The notes: a model not told the origin generated them from the letters alone. A stretch of DNA of 31,588 nt from Chara braunii (GCA_003427395.1 BFEA01000028.1:1852639-1884226); one strand, 5' to 3'; positions 9,043-19,918 are shown, counted from the first letter of the stretch. Numbers and translations are program-made.

Positions 9043-9807
9043 GGGACTTTCCTTGGTCCTTGCACGGGCTGATAGCCTAGCATTTTTACGAATTGATATA
9101 GTATTTATACTACAACCAATAAAATCTTCATAAAAACCATTCAGATCATAATGCTTCTATAAAAGCAGAATTGAAATTCCTACACTAACCTGTTGTTATA
9201 ATATTTTAGACATCTAGGCTACCAACCGGGCCGCCCGGGTCACCCTATTTTCTGGGCGGCCCGACCATGCAATGACAAAGGAAGGTCCCATCCAAAAAAA
9301 AAAAAAAAATTAAATCCAAAAAATCCTAGGCTACTAACCGAGCCGGCCGGGTCACCCTATTTTCCCATGCAGCCCGACCGTACAAGGACTCGGACCAGGA
9401 AAGGTCCCAGCCAAAAAAACAAAAAAAGAAGAAAACCAAAAAATTCGAAAAAAACTATATTATGCAAAAACATAAACTGAACAACTTTTGTCTGAGGGTC
9501 ACATCGAAATTATTTACCAAATTTAAGTTAAACATTTAAAAAAACATATATTTTTTTATTTTTTTATTTCATTTTGGCCCGACCGGACAAGTGCACCCGG
9601 GTCACTCTGGTAGCCTAGAAAAAATATGAAAAAATATTATGTTATGCAGAAAAATAAATTGAACAACTTTTGCTTCAGGGTCACATCGAAATTCTTTACC
9701 AAATTTAAAATAAAAAATTTAATTAAAAAATTATTCTTATTTGTTTATTTTCTTATATATTTTTTGCCCGACCGGGCAAGTGGACCCGGGCCACTCTGGT
9801 AGCCTAG
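8542..9807. repeat. Cluster of direct and inverted GC-hairpin repeats in AT-rich DNA
   Basis: A GC-rich module (GCCCGACCGGGCAAG, then AGTGGACCCGGGCCACT, then CTCTGGTAGCCTAG) recurs within AT-rich spacer. Forward copies end at 8655, 9618 and 9807; reverse or related copies start at 8772, 9214 and 9326 with CTAGGCTAC. The last two forward units (9461-9618 and 9643-9807) are near-tandem and share the body from TATGCA, AACAACTTTTG and GGGTCACATCGAAATT through TTTACCAAATTTAA. The 8772 copy carries the same words inverted (GATGTGACCCTGAGGCAAAAG). The family is unknown to me; a non-autonomous DNA element or foldback array is plausible. No protein-coding capacity is present. Confidence 0.8.
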
Positions 9808-10535
9808 TTAGACATCTGAAAATCGACATTTTAATCTAACAGTTGTATACTATAATCAAAATGTATTACTGCCCAATCAACTAAAGTTAACATAAATATA
9901 ATGACTTGGGTCATTATTTTAAAAATTAATAAATTACCACTGCTTGCTATAATAGGTTTTTTTATCATTAATTTTGAACCATCTGCTAAAGGTTGTAATA
10001 ACCCATACAATAAAATGTATGCGAAGTTTGATAATCATTTATGAAAATGGATCAATACGACAAGTTTTTTCAAAAAAATGGACATGTTACATCCTCGTAT
10101 GGCTGCTTTGATCTTTTTGCACTGCTTCGAATCGTACCCGCCTGTGTGTGTTTATTTTGTTTTTACGACTAAGGTGTGAAGCCACCGCCATTCCATTTTT
10201 TTCAAAACTGAAAGGAATATATATGTATATATATACATAAATTAACATAATAATATAATATATACTTCACTAGCTTCCTGCTACGGTTTTTTCCGGTCAG
10301 GTCGAGCGGCAGTGGTCGGGGCCGTCACTACGCGGCCATGTTGTGCCTCTAGTGCCAGCGGCGTGTCTGGAGTGTATTTTTTGGCTGTGACAGACCTTTC
10401 TTTGTTTCGTGGGTGTTTTGCTGGCTTGTGATGGGGTGTGAACCGACAGTCTGTAGAGTTTTTCATCTGGTGTGGGTGAGTGATAGTCTACTTTGATTTT
10501 GGTTAAGGTGGATTATCACTTACAGTGTAATCAGT
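9808..10535. other. AT-rich stretch without a recognised gene
   Basis: Contains AT repeats (10215-10262) and, from 10270, a GC-richer segment. Short inverted repeats lie upstream of the hammerhead-like core, for example AGTCTGTAG at 10448-10456 against CTACAGACT at 10545-10553. I see no coding region. Confidence 0.5.
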
Positions 10536-10617
10536 GAGGGGATTCTACAGACTATTGAGGGTTCAGCCTCCTGATGAGTTGGTGAAACTCCGACGAAACA
10601 GTTTGTCACATCCCCTC
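10536..10617 (+). ncRNA. Hammerhead-ribozyme-like core (candidate, stem I atypical)
   Basis: CTGATGA (10571-10577) is followed by a perfect 5-bp stem II (GTTGG 10578-10582 with CCGAC 10590-10594, loop TGAAACT) and GAAA (10595-10598). A minimal stem III follows (ACA/TGT, loop GTT) and ends in the cleavable triplet GTC (10605-10607). This order fits a type I hammerhead like the short-stem-III forms reported in Penelope-like retroelements. Stem I is the weak point: bases touching the core do not pair. GAGGGGAT (10536-10543) is perfectly complementary to ATCCCCTC (10610-10617), but 27 nt separate it from the core, and within them GAGG/CCTC could form its own hairpin. It may be a degenerate or unusual ribozyme, or chance. 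Confidence 0.4.
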
Positions 10618-11400
10618 GTTTGTTGTCCTCTTCTCCCTCTCTGCCTACGGTTTACCGGGCAGTTCTATTTGACGATATATATCACTTATATAATATATAT
10701 ATATATATATACAAAAAGATCAATAAAACATATATCGGTTAGTTAAACTACAAGTTTTCTAACTATTTTTTCGGAGGCAGGCCGGGTAACGCACTGGTAT
10801 GAAACGACCGATGATAAATTGAATCGGTGGCCACTCTTGATTTTCGAGTCTGATAGCAGTGCCCTTGGCCGACATATGGGAAAGGTTTTGATGGTTTAAA
10901 GGGGCCGAAGGGGTGCAGGAGGGGAAGGGTGTTGTTCCCCTCCCTTGCTACAACTACATCTTCTCATGTAATCTCCCCTCGACCTCCCTCACGAATGATA
11001 AAGACATATAACATGCAAAAACAAGGGAATATTACGAATCCAACTCCAGAAAGCTTTTTATTTTCATTGCTCCTTGCGCATAGGCTGTACTAATCTAGTA
11101 TATATAGTTTCAATTTCATACTCCCCGATATTCTTTGTTGTTGAAGATAAAGATTAACCACCACTACCTCCGAGTCTATTTTTGCCGACCTTGATTTTCA
11201 CTGCGCACTGAATTTTATCGAGCCTAGGGTCCGTTGTGTTTCTTTTCTGGTACTCCTTTGAAAAAAAAAAGAAAAAAGCACAGCCAAACTTAAAAAATAC
11301 GATGTACTCACAACTACAAAAAAATAAAAATAAAAATGAACACCCTTCTACACGTGATATAAGGGAGATACCTGCCCCAAAGTTGTTGTATCAGTACGCC
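10618..11400. other. Spacer with AT microsatellite and one perfect 9-bp hairpin
   Basis: An (AT)n tract lies at about 10690-10711. A perfect hairpin has arms GGAGGGGAA (10918-10926) and TTCCCCTCC (10935-10943) with an 8-nt loop; no T-run follows, so it is not an obvious terminator. The rest is AT-rich with no recognised gene. It ends at the target duplication of element A. Confidence 0.55.
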
Positions 11401-11405
11401 CTCAG
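11401..11405. repeat. Target-site duplication of element A (CTCAG), low-coordinate copy
   Basis: CTCAG immediately precedes the LTR at 11406 and is repeated exactly at 21554-21558, immediately after the other LTR. Five base pairs is the usual duplication length for Ty3/gypsy integrases. Confidence 0.88.
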
Positions 11406-11719
11406 TGTGGCAGACTCACCAGGTGTGGTGCTCCACCTGGGATAGAGATGGAAATGGAGGATGAAAGGGGAGCGAGATGGCACAACACATTTCCCACGCT
11501 GGACTCCAACGCACGTACTCCAAAATGTGCCAATAAAGAATGATCTAAAAACCAGACAACAACTGGGGTATACCCCAACGGCTGACTGGACTGGAACGGA
11601 CTGGTTGGTACTGACAGAGGTACTGACCTGGACTGTCAATGGACTACCCCGAATACAACACAGGCATCTGAGAACAGGCCAAGGGGCTGGTCTCACAGAC
11701 CAGCCAGAGGTCCGCTACA
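11406..11719 (-). repeat. 3' LTR of element A (314 bp)
   Basis: Begins TGTGGCAGAC and ends GTCCGCTACA on the plus strand. The ends were probably the inverted repeat TGTAGCGGAC, still exact in element B. It aligns along its length with 21246-21553 and 23746-24059. The internal 11-bp hairpin present in the other two LTRs is degraded here. On the inner side (11720-11732, minus strand AGGTCGAGGATCG) the polypurine tract is weak. Confidence 0.95.
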
Positions 11720-12810
11720 CGATCCTCGACCTGTGATGGATCACCTAGATACAAGCATGCTTCCGCCAAGAAGCGGAACTCTACCAAAGAAAAAGAAAAC
11801 CCGAGTAGCTTAGGATGTGGAGCAAGCTCCATACTGAGTCTATGCGATGCAACCTAGGATAGAAAATATCACAAGAATAACAATGTCACAGCTAACAGCC
11901 TAAGTGAAAGCAGAAGCAACTAACTAGGATACATGTCCTAGGAAAGCAGAAAGTAAGGACAACTAGATTCTAAAATGTTGGAGGCAGTAGCCTCAGTCTG
12001 GAAACAACTGACTAGTGTATAAGTCTTAAGAACAACAAAAGCAGAACAACTAAATCCTAGAAATGTCAGAGGCAGTAGCCTCAGTCTGAGAGCAATAAAG
12101 CAACAACAAGACAACCATATGTCACATGAGAGGTGTGTCGCAAACCACAGGGTGGGATGGTCTCTGAGGGTGGCGAATGCAACCTAGGGGTCGATAACTC
12201 CTAAGGGCATTCACACAAAATGACAGGGAGACACATGTCATCAGGCTCAATGGGAATTGGGAGCAAACAGAACCAATGACCCTAACAGATAGACCATCAG
12301 GGCGGGTAATGCTCGACTAAAGGGGTGACCGCAATGGAGGGTCGACCATGCACGGAAACAAGGGAGTCTGGTATACTGGGCACACCTAGATGCAGCATGC
12401 AAGGCTGCCTAACTAGGGCGTGAGGGCCGACAGAGGGTAGAAAAATTGATGGTTAAGGGAATCATGCAAATGACTCCTAAGGTGGGGGAAGTCGGGGCTG
12501 GATCTTTAAGCTGGGAAGCCAAGGCAACGCTACGGTCCAGATGCCTATGCGTATACCAAGGGAGAGCCCAACTCATAGGAACCCGGCGAAGGGAGACCAT
12601 CATGCGACACAACCAGGGTATTGTACAAAGTAAGGTGGTAAGAGAGTGACGATGTTTGAAGTAGGCAGAGCTGATCCTGACGATGACGTTCATGATGAGA
12701 AGTCCGGAATACCGTCGAGGGAGAACCGCAACGTCGACGAGTTGAAGTGGCAAAACTGAAGTGGATGGAGTACTGAGAAGTCAAAGACGTGGGAAGATAA
12801 ATCAGAGTCA
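11720..12810 (-). other. Long 3' untranslated region of element A
   Basis: About 1.1 kb separates the end of the chromodomain frame from the 3' LTR. It has no open frame of note and aligns with 24060-25310 of element B. It contains internal repeats such as AGGCAGTAGCCTCAGTCTG twice (around 11981 and 12070). B carries about 108 bp extra at around 24729-24836 and one extra 36-bp unit at around 24247-24318. Confidence 0.8.
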
Positions 12811-13289
12811 ATCGTCGTATCGAGTAGGACTACGACGAGTGTGTTGTGGACATTCAGAAGCATCCGGCTGATGCTGAAGGTCTGCCTCAGATGGAACAGG
12901 CTCGACTTCAGCAGTCTCCTCAGCCGAGGGAGAAGGCGGAAGGTCAGTGGGCTGAGGAGGAGCAGTCAACCCAGCACGACGAGCACGGTCATAGGTACGC
13001 AGCAACATGCGAGCGTGTTGCAAAAGCTCGAGGGGCTCCCAGGTAGCCTCCTCATCAGGGTAACCCTTCCAACGTACGAGATACTCGACGTGAGGAGGGT
13101 TGTCGTCGGTGACCCAACGACCAATGATGTATGAAATGAGGAACTCCTCGTGATCGTCCATCATGATGGGTGGAGGCCGCTTGTATGGTCGTCCAGCGAA
13201 ACGCTTAGACTGTCTGCGGTAGGGATGCAGTAACGAAACGTGGTCGACATCATGCACGCGAGCCTGGTGTAGGTAGTCGGGCAGCTTCA
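12811..13289 (-). pseudogene. Element A integrase C-terminal end and chromodomain
   Basis: The frame reads integrase C-terminal sequence (DYLHQARVHDVDHVSLLHPY) into a chromodomain at about 13015-13155 with VEYLVRWKGYPDEEATWEPL, then a Ser/Pro/Glu-rich tail ending RYDD. Chromodomains on integrase recognise histone marks and steer insertion to heterochromatin in this clade (family knowledge). The key W in ATWEP is intact here but is a stop in element B. The frame differs from the integrase segment above it (13290-13532), so a frameshift lies near 13290. Confidence 0.92.
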
Positions 13290-14360
13290 CACAGAAGCTG
13301 ACTGGGCTAGAAGCGTATCAGAACAGATGGCCAGGAGAATGTGGCATGGGCCAAAGGAGCGACGTCGAAACTTGCGAAGCGTGTCCGCTTCGAGCTGTAA
13401 GTGGTGGGCGTCGATAAGCACATCATCACCGACTTTGAATGGATGATCCATCTTCGATAGGTTCGCACGCACGGCCATGCGAGTCTGGGAAGCGGCTATG
13501 TGCTTATACACGGTCTTCATGATCGACGTCATGTGTGCAACCTAATCATCCAACGCGGGACAACTCGTGTCGGGGCGTATTTGTGACGGTCGAAGGAGGT
13601 CCGCGGGAACACGAGGGTGATAGCCGATGTGGCAATAGTAAGACGACATCCCCATGGATGGCGAGACGGCGTGGTTGTACTGGGCTATCTCCGAGTGGGC
13701 AAGATGAAAATCTCACTGCTGGTCGTCACGAACAATCTTTTGGAGAATGTCTTCGAGAGTCTTATTCGTGACCTCGGTCTGGCCATCAGTCTGGGAAGGG
13801 TAAGACGAGGAGAAGCGGAGCTGGGTGCCATACACCTCGTGGAACCGTCGCCAAATCGGCTAGTAAAGCGAGGGTCACAGTCAGATATGATGCTCAGAGG
13901 TGAGTCGTGGTTACGCACGACTCGGTCAAACACGATGTCGGCGACCTCACGTGCACTGATAGCATAATGACACAGAAACAAGCGTGCACGCTTCGTGAAG
14001 CGGTCGACGACGACCATGATAACATCATGACTGTGGGGGGTCGGAGGACGAAGAGGACTGATAAAGTCCATCGAGATGGAGTGTCAACGACCCGTAGGGA
14101 TAGAGAGAGGCTGGAGCAAACCATAAGACAGGTGGTTCGCACTGTTCACCTCCTGACAAGTGGGACACTCTGCGACGTAGTCCTTCACAAAATCCTTGCG
14201 CTTCGGCCAGACGTACAGGCGGCTCACACGAGTCAACGTTTTGTGAAAACCCATGTGACCGGCGGCTGCCTGGTCATGAAACTCTGCTACTACCTGGATG
14301 TGTAGCTGTCCAGTGGAGGGAACGCAAATACGGGGCTCTGCGGTGCCCTGTGAACCGTGT
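13290..14360 (-). pseudogene. Element A integrase (zinc-binding and DDE core)
   Basis: The zinc-binding module reads HDQAAAGHMGFHKT...CPTCQEVN (HHCC). The catalytic core begins SMDFISPLRPP and continues through VVVDRFTKRA to IISDCDPRFTSRF. In B the last motif is SDRDPRF. A stop (TGA) just before the first catalytic motif replaces a Trp that B keeps (GRWQSISMDF). A one-base deletion after FTSRF (about 13848, compared with B) throws the third catalytic part (TDGQTE) out of frame. Another stop follows the GDNGLVY segment near 14360. Not functional. Confidence 0.93.
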
Positions 14361-14439
14361 CAATACACAAGACCGTTGTCCCCGAGAGAGTAGTTCAGGA
14401 CGGTCTTGCCACTTCGAAGGGTCACATGGATGTCACGAT

Positions 14440-15110
14440 AGTCAGGGCAGTGGCGGTACTGATTGCGAAACTTGTCGATCACTGAGTGGTGGACGGTGGT
14501 TACCGAGATGACAGCGAGCTGGATGCTTCTGATCATGGTCAGGGCGCCGGGATAAGGTATCTGCGACCCGATTAGTCTCACCCTTGATGTGCTCAGTGGT
14601 GAAACTAAACTCGGATAGGTTGTGCCACCAGCGAGCCTGTCGAGGAGTGAGCTTCGGTTTTGTCAGAAAAGCCTGGATAACAGAGTTGTCCGTGTGCACC
14701 GTGAATGGTGCCCCGTGCAGATAGTGACGCCAGTGTCGAGCGACATAAACTACTGCGAGAACCTTACGTTCATCAGCGGTGTAGTTTATCTCGGCGGGCA
14801 GGAGCTGACGGGAGCAAAAGGCTATCGGACAATCACCTGAGCGAGACTCGACAGTGCCGTCAATGGCCCTCATCGGCGATGGTAGGAGAATAGTCAATAG
14901 AAGGCTCGTCAGTAGCTGGACGAGTAGGCGTCAGGCGGGAAGCAGTGGTAGGGGTAGGGGTTGGGAAGCGAGGGATACGAGGATGAGATAAATAAGGAGA
15001 GGAGGAGAAGATATGAGAAACCACTGCTCCTACAACAAAGTCTGACGCATCGGTGGTAAGGACAAAAGGGCGATCAAAATCGGTTAGGTGAAGAACCAGT
15101 GTACATGTCA
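14440..15110 (-). pseudogene. Element A RNase H with a Ser/Pro/Thr-rich insertion
   Basis: The first catalytic region reads LTTDASDFVVGAVVS (Asp codon 15049-15051), the second ADERKVLAVVYVARHWRHYL, the third HTDNSVIQAF (Asp codon 14688-14690). After it comes the usual LTPRQARWWHNLSEF and HIKGETNRVADTLSRR. Between the first and second parts sits about 40-50 residues rich in Pro, Ser and Thr, absent from typical Ty3/gypsy RNase H. The same insertion is in B, so it predates both insertions. A frameshift near 14890 separates the halves. Confidence 0.9.
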
Positions 15111-15912
15111 CCGCCTTCTTGGGGAGCGGAAGGCCTCCTCGTGGAGGGGTGTCCAAGACCATGGCGAGTTTTTTCGGAGGAGGGTGGAGGTAAGTACGTA
15201 GGAATACCTAGCGTACCCTGGATGAAAGTACTATAGTAGCAAGTGAGGCCTAGGAAGCTGCGAAGCTGCTTGGCGGATGTGGGGATGGGCCACTCCGCAA
15301 TATCAGTGATCTTTGTGATGTCCATGTGAAGACCCTGGTCAGACACGTAGTGTCTTAAGAAATCCACTTTGTGCTGGGCAAAGCGGCACTTGCTCAGCTT
15401 GGCGTAGAAGCCATGTCTGCGCAAGCAGTCAAGGACGTCGCAGAGGTGTTTGAGATGCTCCTCAAGGGTACGACTGTAGATCAGGATATCGTCGAGGTAG
15501 ATGAGAACGCTCTGCTCCAGGATGTCCCTGAAGAGGTCATTCATCGCCCTTTGGAAGGTAGCGGGTGCGTTGGTGAGGCCGAATGGCATCATCGTAAACT
15601 CGTAGTGGCCGAAGCGCGATCGGAATGCTGTCTTCGGATGGTCCGCTGCAGAGACGCGGATCTGATGGTAACCGCTACGAAGATCAATCTTCGTAAAGAA
15701 GCGGTTGCCTGCTAGGCAGTCGAACAACTCGTTAGAATGAGGCATGGGGTAGTTGTTCTTAACCGTGTAGCGGTTGAGACCATGATAGTCGATGCAGAGA
15801 TAGGGAGCTTCATCCACTTTGCGAGCAAAGAGGACGGGTGAATCCCATGGGGAGTTGCTGAGTTTAATGAAACCCAGTCTCAGGAGCTCCTCAAGCTGAC
15901 GCTTGAGTTCGA
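15111..15912 (-). pseudogene. Element A reverse transcriptase
   Basis: RT copies element RNA into DNA. Visible motifs in order: [55 protein letters not shown] (first catalytic Asp), [16 protein letters not shown], and YLDDILIYS (15488-15499, the active-site Asp pair). The thumb follows ([23 protein letters not shown]). Active-site residues are intact. Compared with the linker upstream, a one-base loss near 15930 shifts frame at the start of the fingers. After FIQ the frame degenerates near 15200. Confidence 0.95.
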
Positions 15913-16810
15913 TGGCCTCGGGGATCGAGAGTCTGTAGGTGCCTGGTGGTGAACACGATAGTCAGGGACAAGCTGGATGGAGTGTTCGATGTCGCGCATC
16001 GGTGGGATGCCGGCGTACGAGAATGACAATGGGAAATCGTCATGGTACTCTCGAATGAGGTCACGAACTGCGGGCTCCAGGTCGGCCGTATAACGTCCGA
16101 GTTCCTCAGCATCAGCGTTAGCGGGATGGACTCGACGGACGACGAAGGGAGGGAAGTAGAGATGGGGGTCATGGAAATAAAAGGAGGATCTGGCTCCAAA
16201 GAGATGAGCTTGACGTCGGGACAAGGTGGATCATAGTGCAAGAGACCCGTAACATTCACTGTAAAGAAGGTGACGTCGTCCTGTCGAATGAAGTGGGCGA
16301 ACTGCGGAGGCGAGGTGACGGTGATAGTAGGAGATGGTGTGGGCACGGAAGGCTCCGGAGGAGGAGGATCGGGGCGTGGTGTTGCAGTGGTACCTATAAA
16401 AGGTACGCGATACGTCTGTCCACACTTCGTTTTGAGAACGAGAGTTTTGATCGCCCAATCGGCCTCAGTGTTGTGGAACCGATGAGACCACGGAGTACGG
16501 AGAATGAAATCGTACCCCGTCTCCATCACATCGAAATATACAGAGGAGTAGTGGCGACGAGACACCGGGGGACGATCAGTCGGCTCGAGAGTGAGGAAGA
16601 AGGGGAGGTTGGTGACCGTCTGATCGAAGAAGAGCTGAGTTTTGTCATCTCCTAGGGTGACGGAGATGGGAGTTGGAGACCCTGTCGTGAGTAATTTGTT
16701 TTTTTTCACCACACGTGGGTGAATGAAGTCGCCCTGAGAACCGGAATCCCACAACGCTGAGTACACCCTCGTGGAGGTCCCCAGCCGTACTGGAATGATC
16801 GGGAGGGTGC
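15913..16810 (-). pseudogene. Element A aspartic protease and protease-RT linker
   Basis: The retropepsin-like protease has the catalytic ALWDSGSQGDFIHP (Asp codon 16746-16748) and YDFILRTPW. The latter replaces the usual ILGxPW, kept in B as ILGTPW. The protease matures Gag-Pol. The region continues through TKCGQTYRVPFIG into the linker ([35 protein letters not shown]) that normally precedes RT fingers. One frame runs from gag into the protease (15891-17213), so gag and pol were probably one polyprotein. Confidence 0.9.
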
Positions 16811-19193
16811 GATCAGGGTCAGAGAGGATGATGAGAAGGCAACGCAGTGCAGCGACATATAGGGTGAGTCGCTCCTGACAAGCCTGGAACATGCTCAAGT
16901 CCAGAAGAGAGGACACAACGTCCTCGCGAGCCGCAAGCTGCTCGTTGCAGCAAGCTGAGCGAATGGCTCGACGCGTCGGTAGTCGCGGAGGTGTAGGAGG
17001 GGAAACAGTGGTCTGTGGAGGCGCATATGGTACTGCGACAGAGGGCTGAGTACACTCTATCGAGTCCTGCGATACCTCAACTCCAGTAGCGAGAGGGGCA
17101 AACCGCGACAGAGATGTCAGGAAGCCGATTACTGAGGAGGGCGCGGGTGTACACTGCACCATGGCTAGGAGGTGCCACGGGGATGCGAGGCGTCGGGGGG
17201 GAACAGAGCACAAAGCTGGCGAGAGAGCTCAGCGTAGTGGCGGTTGAAGGCCGCGGTATAAGGGTACCGCAAGGAGGTATGACCGTCTTGGTGGCAGCGC
17301 AAACACCCACGCCGGCCCAAAATGGCCGCGCGCTCCTCAGCAGAAAGGACACCGCGAGGAGACCTTGGGGGGCAACGGGCCAACGTGACCAGAGCGGTTG
17401 CGTGCCCGGGAGAGGGTGGAGAGGGCGAACTGGAGGCGCTAGACCATAGGGAGAGTAGAGTCCTCCAGGTGGTAGTGGACGGCCTCGCAAAGATCGAGGT
17501 CGTCGCTGTGGTCACCCTCAGGCGACAGAGGGGCAACAATGTTTTGCTCACCATACTCGAGCGCGCTGAAGCGGCGCGAGAAGTGGTGGCCCTGCGGCGT
17601 GAAACGACAGGGGCGACCGAGGAAAGGGGAACGACGTTGGGAAGTGCCGTGAGAGGAGGAGGGGGCGTAACCAGTACGCTGAGGCTGGGAGGAGGGAGTG
17701 GATTGGAGACGGGCCCACATCCGCTGATGGGACCTAGCGGCCTCGTAAGCCTGCGGGGTCGATGTGAACTCGTACCGCCATAACTCGGAGCGGTACTCAA
17801 GGGGAAGGTTGGCCAATAAACGATCGATGAGGGCAGCCTCGGGGAGGAACGCCACATCACAAATGAGGCGGGCGTCCTGAAAAACATGGATGTGGGGTCC
17901 CGACCGACAGCGTCACCAGACCCGGACCAACGTGTACTGACGACACGCTCGAAGACGTAAGTCACGTCATGTCGGGCTCCGAAGCGATCCTCGAGGAACG
18001 CCTAGAAATCCATGAAGGTCAGGATCCGACCCTCACGAAGGGAGTGGGTGTAGAAATCCTCCCAGGCGTCGAAAGGACCGCCACGCAGGCACGTGGAGAG
18101 GTGAGTCACCCACGTGTCGGGTGGGGCGCCCATGAGCTGGAGCGTGTTGGTGGCAGACTGTAGCCACCGAGACACGCGTATCCCTGTACCATCATACAAC
18201 GCAATGTCCGTCAAGCGGACGAGTGGTGCGCCACCCGTTTGGCGGCGAGAAGACTGGGGAGCAGAGGCCTGCGCTATGGCTAAGTAGGTTGGTGCAGGTC
18301 CTGGAGAAAGGGGCGCAGTTGACTGTACGTCCGGGCCATATGGGGGAGCGGCGGGGGCAACAGCGGCAGGCTGTGAGGGAGCTGCNGTAGAAGAGGTCGC
18401 ATCAACCGAGGGAATAGGAAGAAGGTAGGATGGGGGTGGTGGGGGTGCAGGGCGAGGGAAGTGAGTCGGCATGGAAGGAAGGGCAGAGGAAGCAGGGGGT
18501 GCGCGCGAAAGCGCGGCCACCTGTGATGGTAGGGGTGGCTGAAGGCGTAAGAGGGCAAGGTCAACCCAGATCTGGGCAACCTCGTCCTCAAGATGACGGA
18601 CATAAATCGAGCGAGGAGTAGGAGGAGGAGGAGTGGGGGAAGTAGACGCATGAGCAGCGCGGGGCATCCCATAGGAGGGAGAGCCAGGTGGCGCGACGGT
18701 CATGCGAAGGGAGGGAGAAGTTGGGCACCCGGAAAAGCTGAGACCATGGCAGCGGGTTGTGGTCCCGTGGCCATAGTGACCGGAATTTGGGCGGGTGCGC
18801 CCGTAGAGTGAGGGAGGTTTGGCCCGTAGCGGCCATCGCACTAGGAGCGTGGATGGTCACCAGGGTGGTCGGGTCGGGGGCAGAGGAGGAGGAAGCTCCG
18901 CCGTGGACACCATGTCGGAGGACGGGGGACCCGGACTGGGAGCCAGGAGAGGAGAGAGAGTTGGGAGAGGAAGGACGTACAGTGTCTTGGAGTTGCCGCA
19001 TGCCTGCGGCAAGAGTTGCCACCTGCGCCTGTAAAGGCGCAAGGGTCGCCAGTTACGCCTGGATGGGCACGAGGGAGGTGAGAAGGGTGTGCAGATCCCC
19101 CTGGGGCTGATGGCCCTGGTCCGCCGACACGGGTATGGAGCCTGGTGCCGAGGTTGTCATCACGTCCACAGCTTGTGACACGCCGTCGACCAT
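16811..19193 (-). pseudogene. Element A gag (capsid and nucleocapsid), broken
   Basis: The first in-frame ATG is at 19193 (MVDGVSQ); an open frame extends upstream without an ATG. The N-terminal third is Pro/Ser/Ala-rich, then a retrotransposon capsid-like region reads LMGAPPDTWVTHLSTCL and FDAWEDFYTHSLREG. The nucleocapsid zinc knuckle (17264-17305) reads CLRCHQDGHTSLRY: the last Cys of CX2CX4HX4C is Tyr, whereas B keeps Cys. An in-frame TAA near 19053 replaces a CAA kept in B, and frameshifts occur near 18750, 17990 and 17440. One ambiguous base sits at 18386. Confidence 0.88.
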
Positions 19194-19388
19194 GGGGAGA
19201 TGACGGGTAGGACTGGAGGGGGCCAGAGGAGGTCCGCGTGAGCGGAGGGCGTAGGGGGGGAGTCCGCGATAGAAAGCTACGGGCGGCGTTAGTGAGTCAA
19301 GCGCAGGCGCCCGCAAAAGGGGAAGGGTGGTTCGGGTCCAGGGTGCCCGAATGGAAAGGGGGAGTAGAGGGCGGGGGGGTAGGAAAAT

Positions 19389-19448
19389 CCTAAACCCTAG
19401 AAAAACCCTAAGAAAACCCTAACCGGGGTTAAAGTGGTTAGGGTAGGG
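19389..19448. repeat. Degenerate telomere-like (CCCTAAA) motifs
   Basis: CCTAAACCCTAG, AAACCCTAAG and AAACCCTAACC lie consecutively, followed by GGTTAGGGTAGGG in the opposite sense. These are plant-type TTTAGGG motifs, also used as telo-box promoter elements. The array is too short and irregular to be a telomere. Confidence 0.6.
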
Positions 19449-19616
19449 CACCGGTGACCTAATCAAGAAAATAAAATAGCAAGCATGGTGGGGGAGGCAG
19501 AAAGAAAAATAAATAAACAGTAAAATTTTGAGAGAAAAATATAAATAAATAATTAAAATAATTAAAAAAATAAATAAACAAAATATGAAGAGAGAAATAA
19601 TATTTGTTTTTTTGGA

Positions 19617-19918
19617 ATTTTCGGCAGCTATCCCCCATGAGGTCAAGAATGTGCCAAGGGAAATGAGCGACCTAGATAAGCACACTAAGTTTCAAAGTGC
19701 TGCAAATTAAAAATTAAAAATAATAAATAATAAATAATAAATAAATAAATAAGTAGATGAGGAGGTAAAGAGAAATGAAATGTCTGATTTTTCAAGAATT
19801 TCGGCAACATTTCGTTACCCCCATGGGGTCGAAGCGTGCCGTCAAGAAGAAAGGCCAAGTAAAATGAGAAAATTCGGCAGCACTTCGTTACCCCCACGGG
19901 GTCAAAATGTGTGCCATA
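19617..19918. repeat. Three copies of a ~45-bp CGGCA...CCCCATGGGGTC motif
   Basis: 19617-19659, 19801-19841 and 19873-19918 share TTCGGCA, then (TTCGTTA)CCCCCAYGRGGTC, then GTGCC. The middle copy contains the perfect palindrome CCCCATGGGG. The first two copies also share AGAGAAAT-type upstream sequence, so they may be remnants of a longer tandem unit. Confidence 0.7.

Noticed and set aside
8542-9807. Helitron 3' ends (hairpin followed by CTAG, a CTRR word)
   Set aside because: The spacing is suggestive, but copies occur in both orientations at short distance and no 5' TC end or Rep/helicase is seen. Left as unclassified repeats.
10918-10943. Perfect 9-bp hairpin as a transcription terminator
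   Set aside because: No T-run follows, no gene ends here, and bacterial-type terminators do not apply in this context.
19053-19316. Start of element A gag at 19316
   Set aside because: The codon there is TTG, not ATG. The first in-frame ATG is 19193, so the call starts there.
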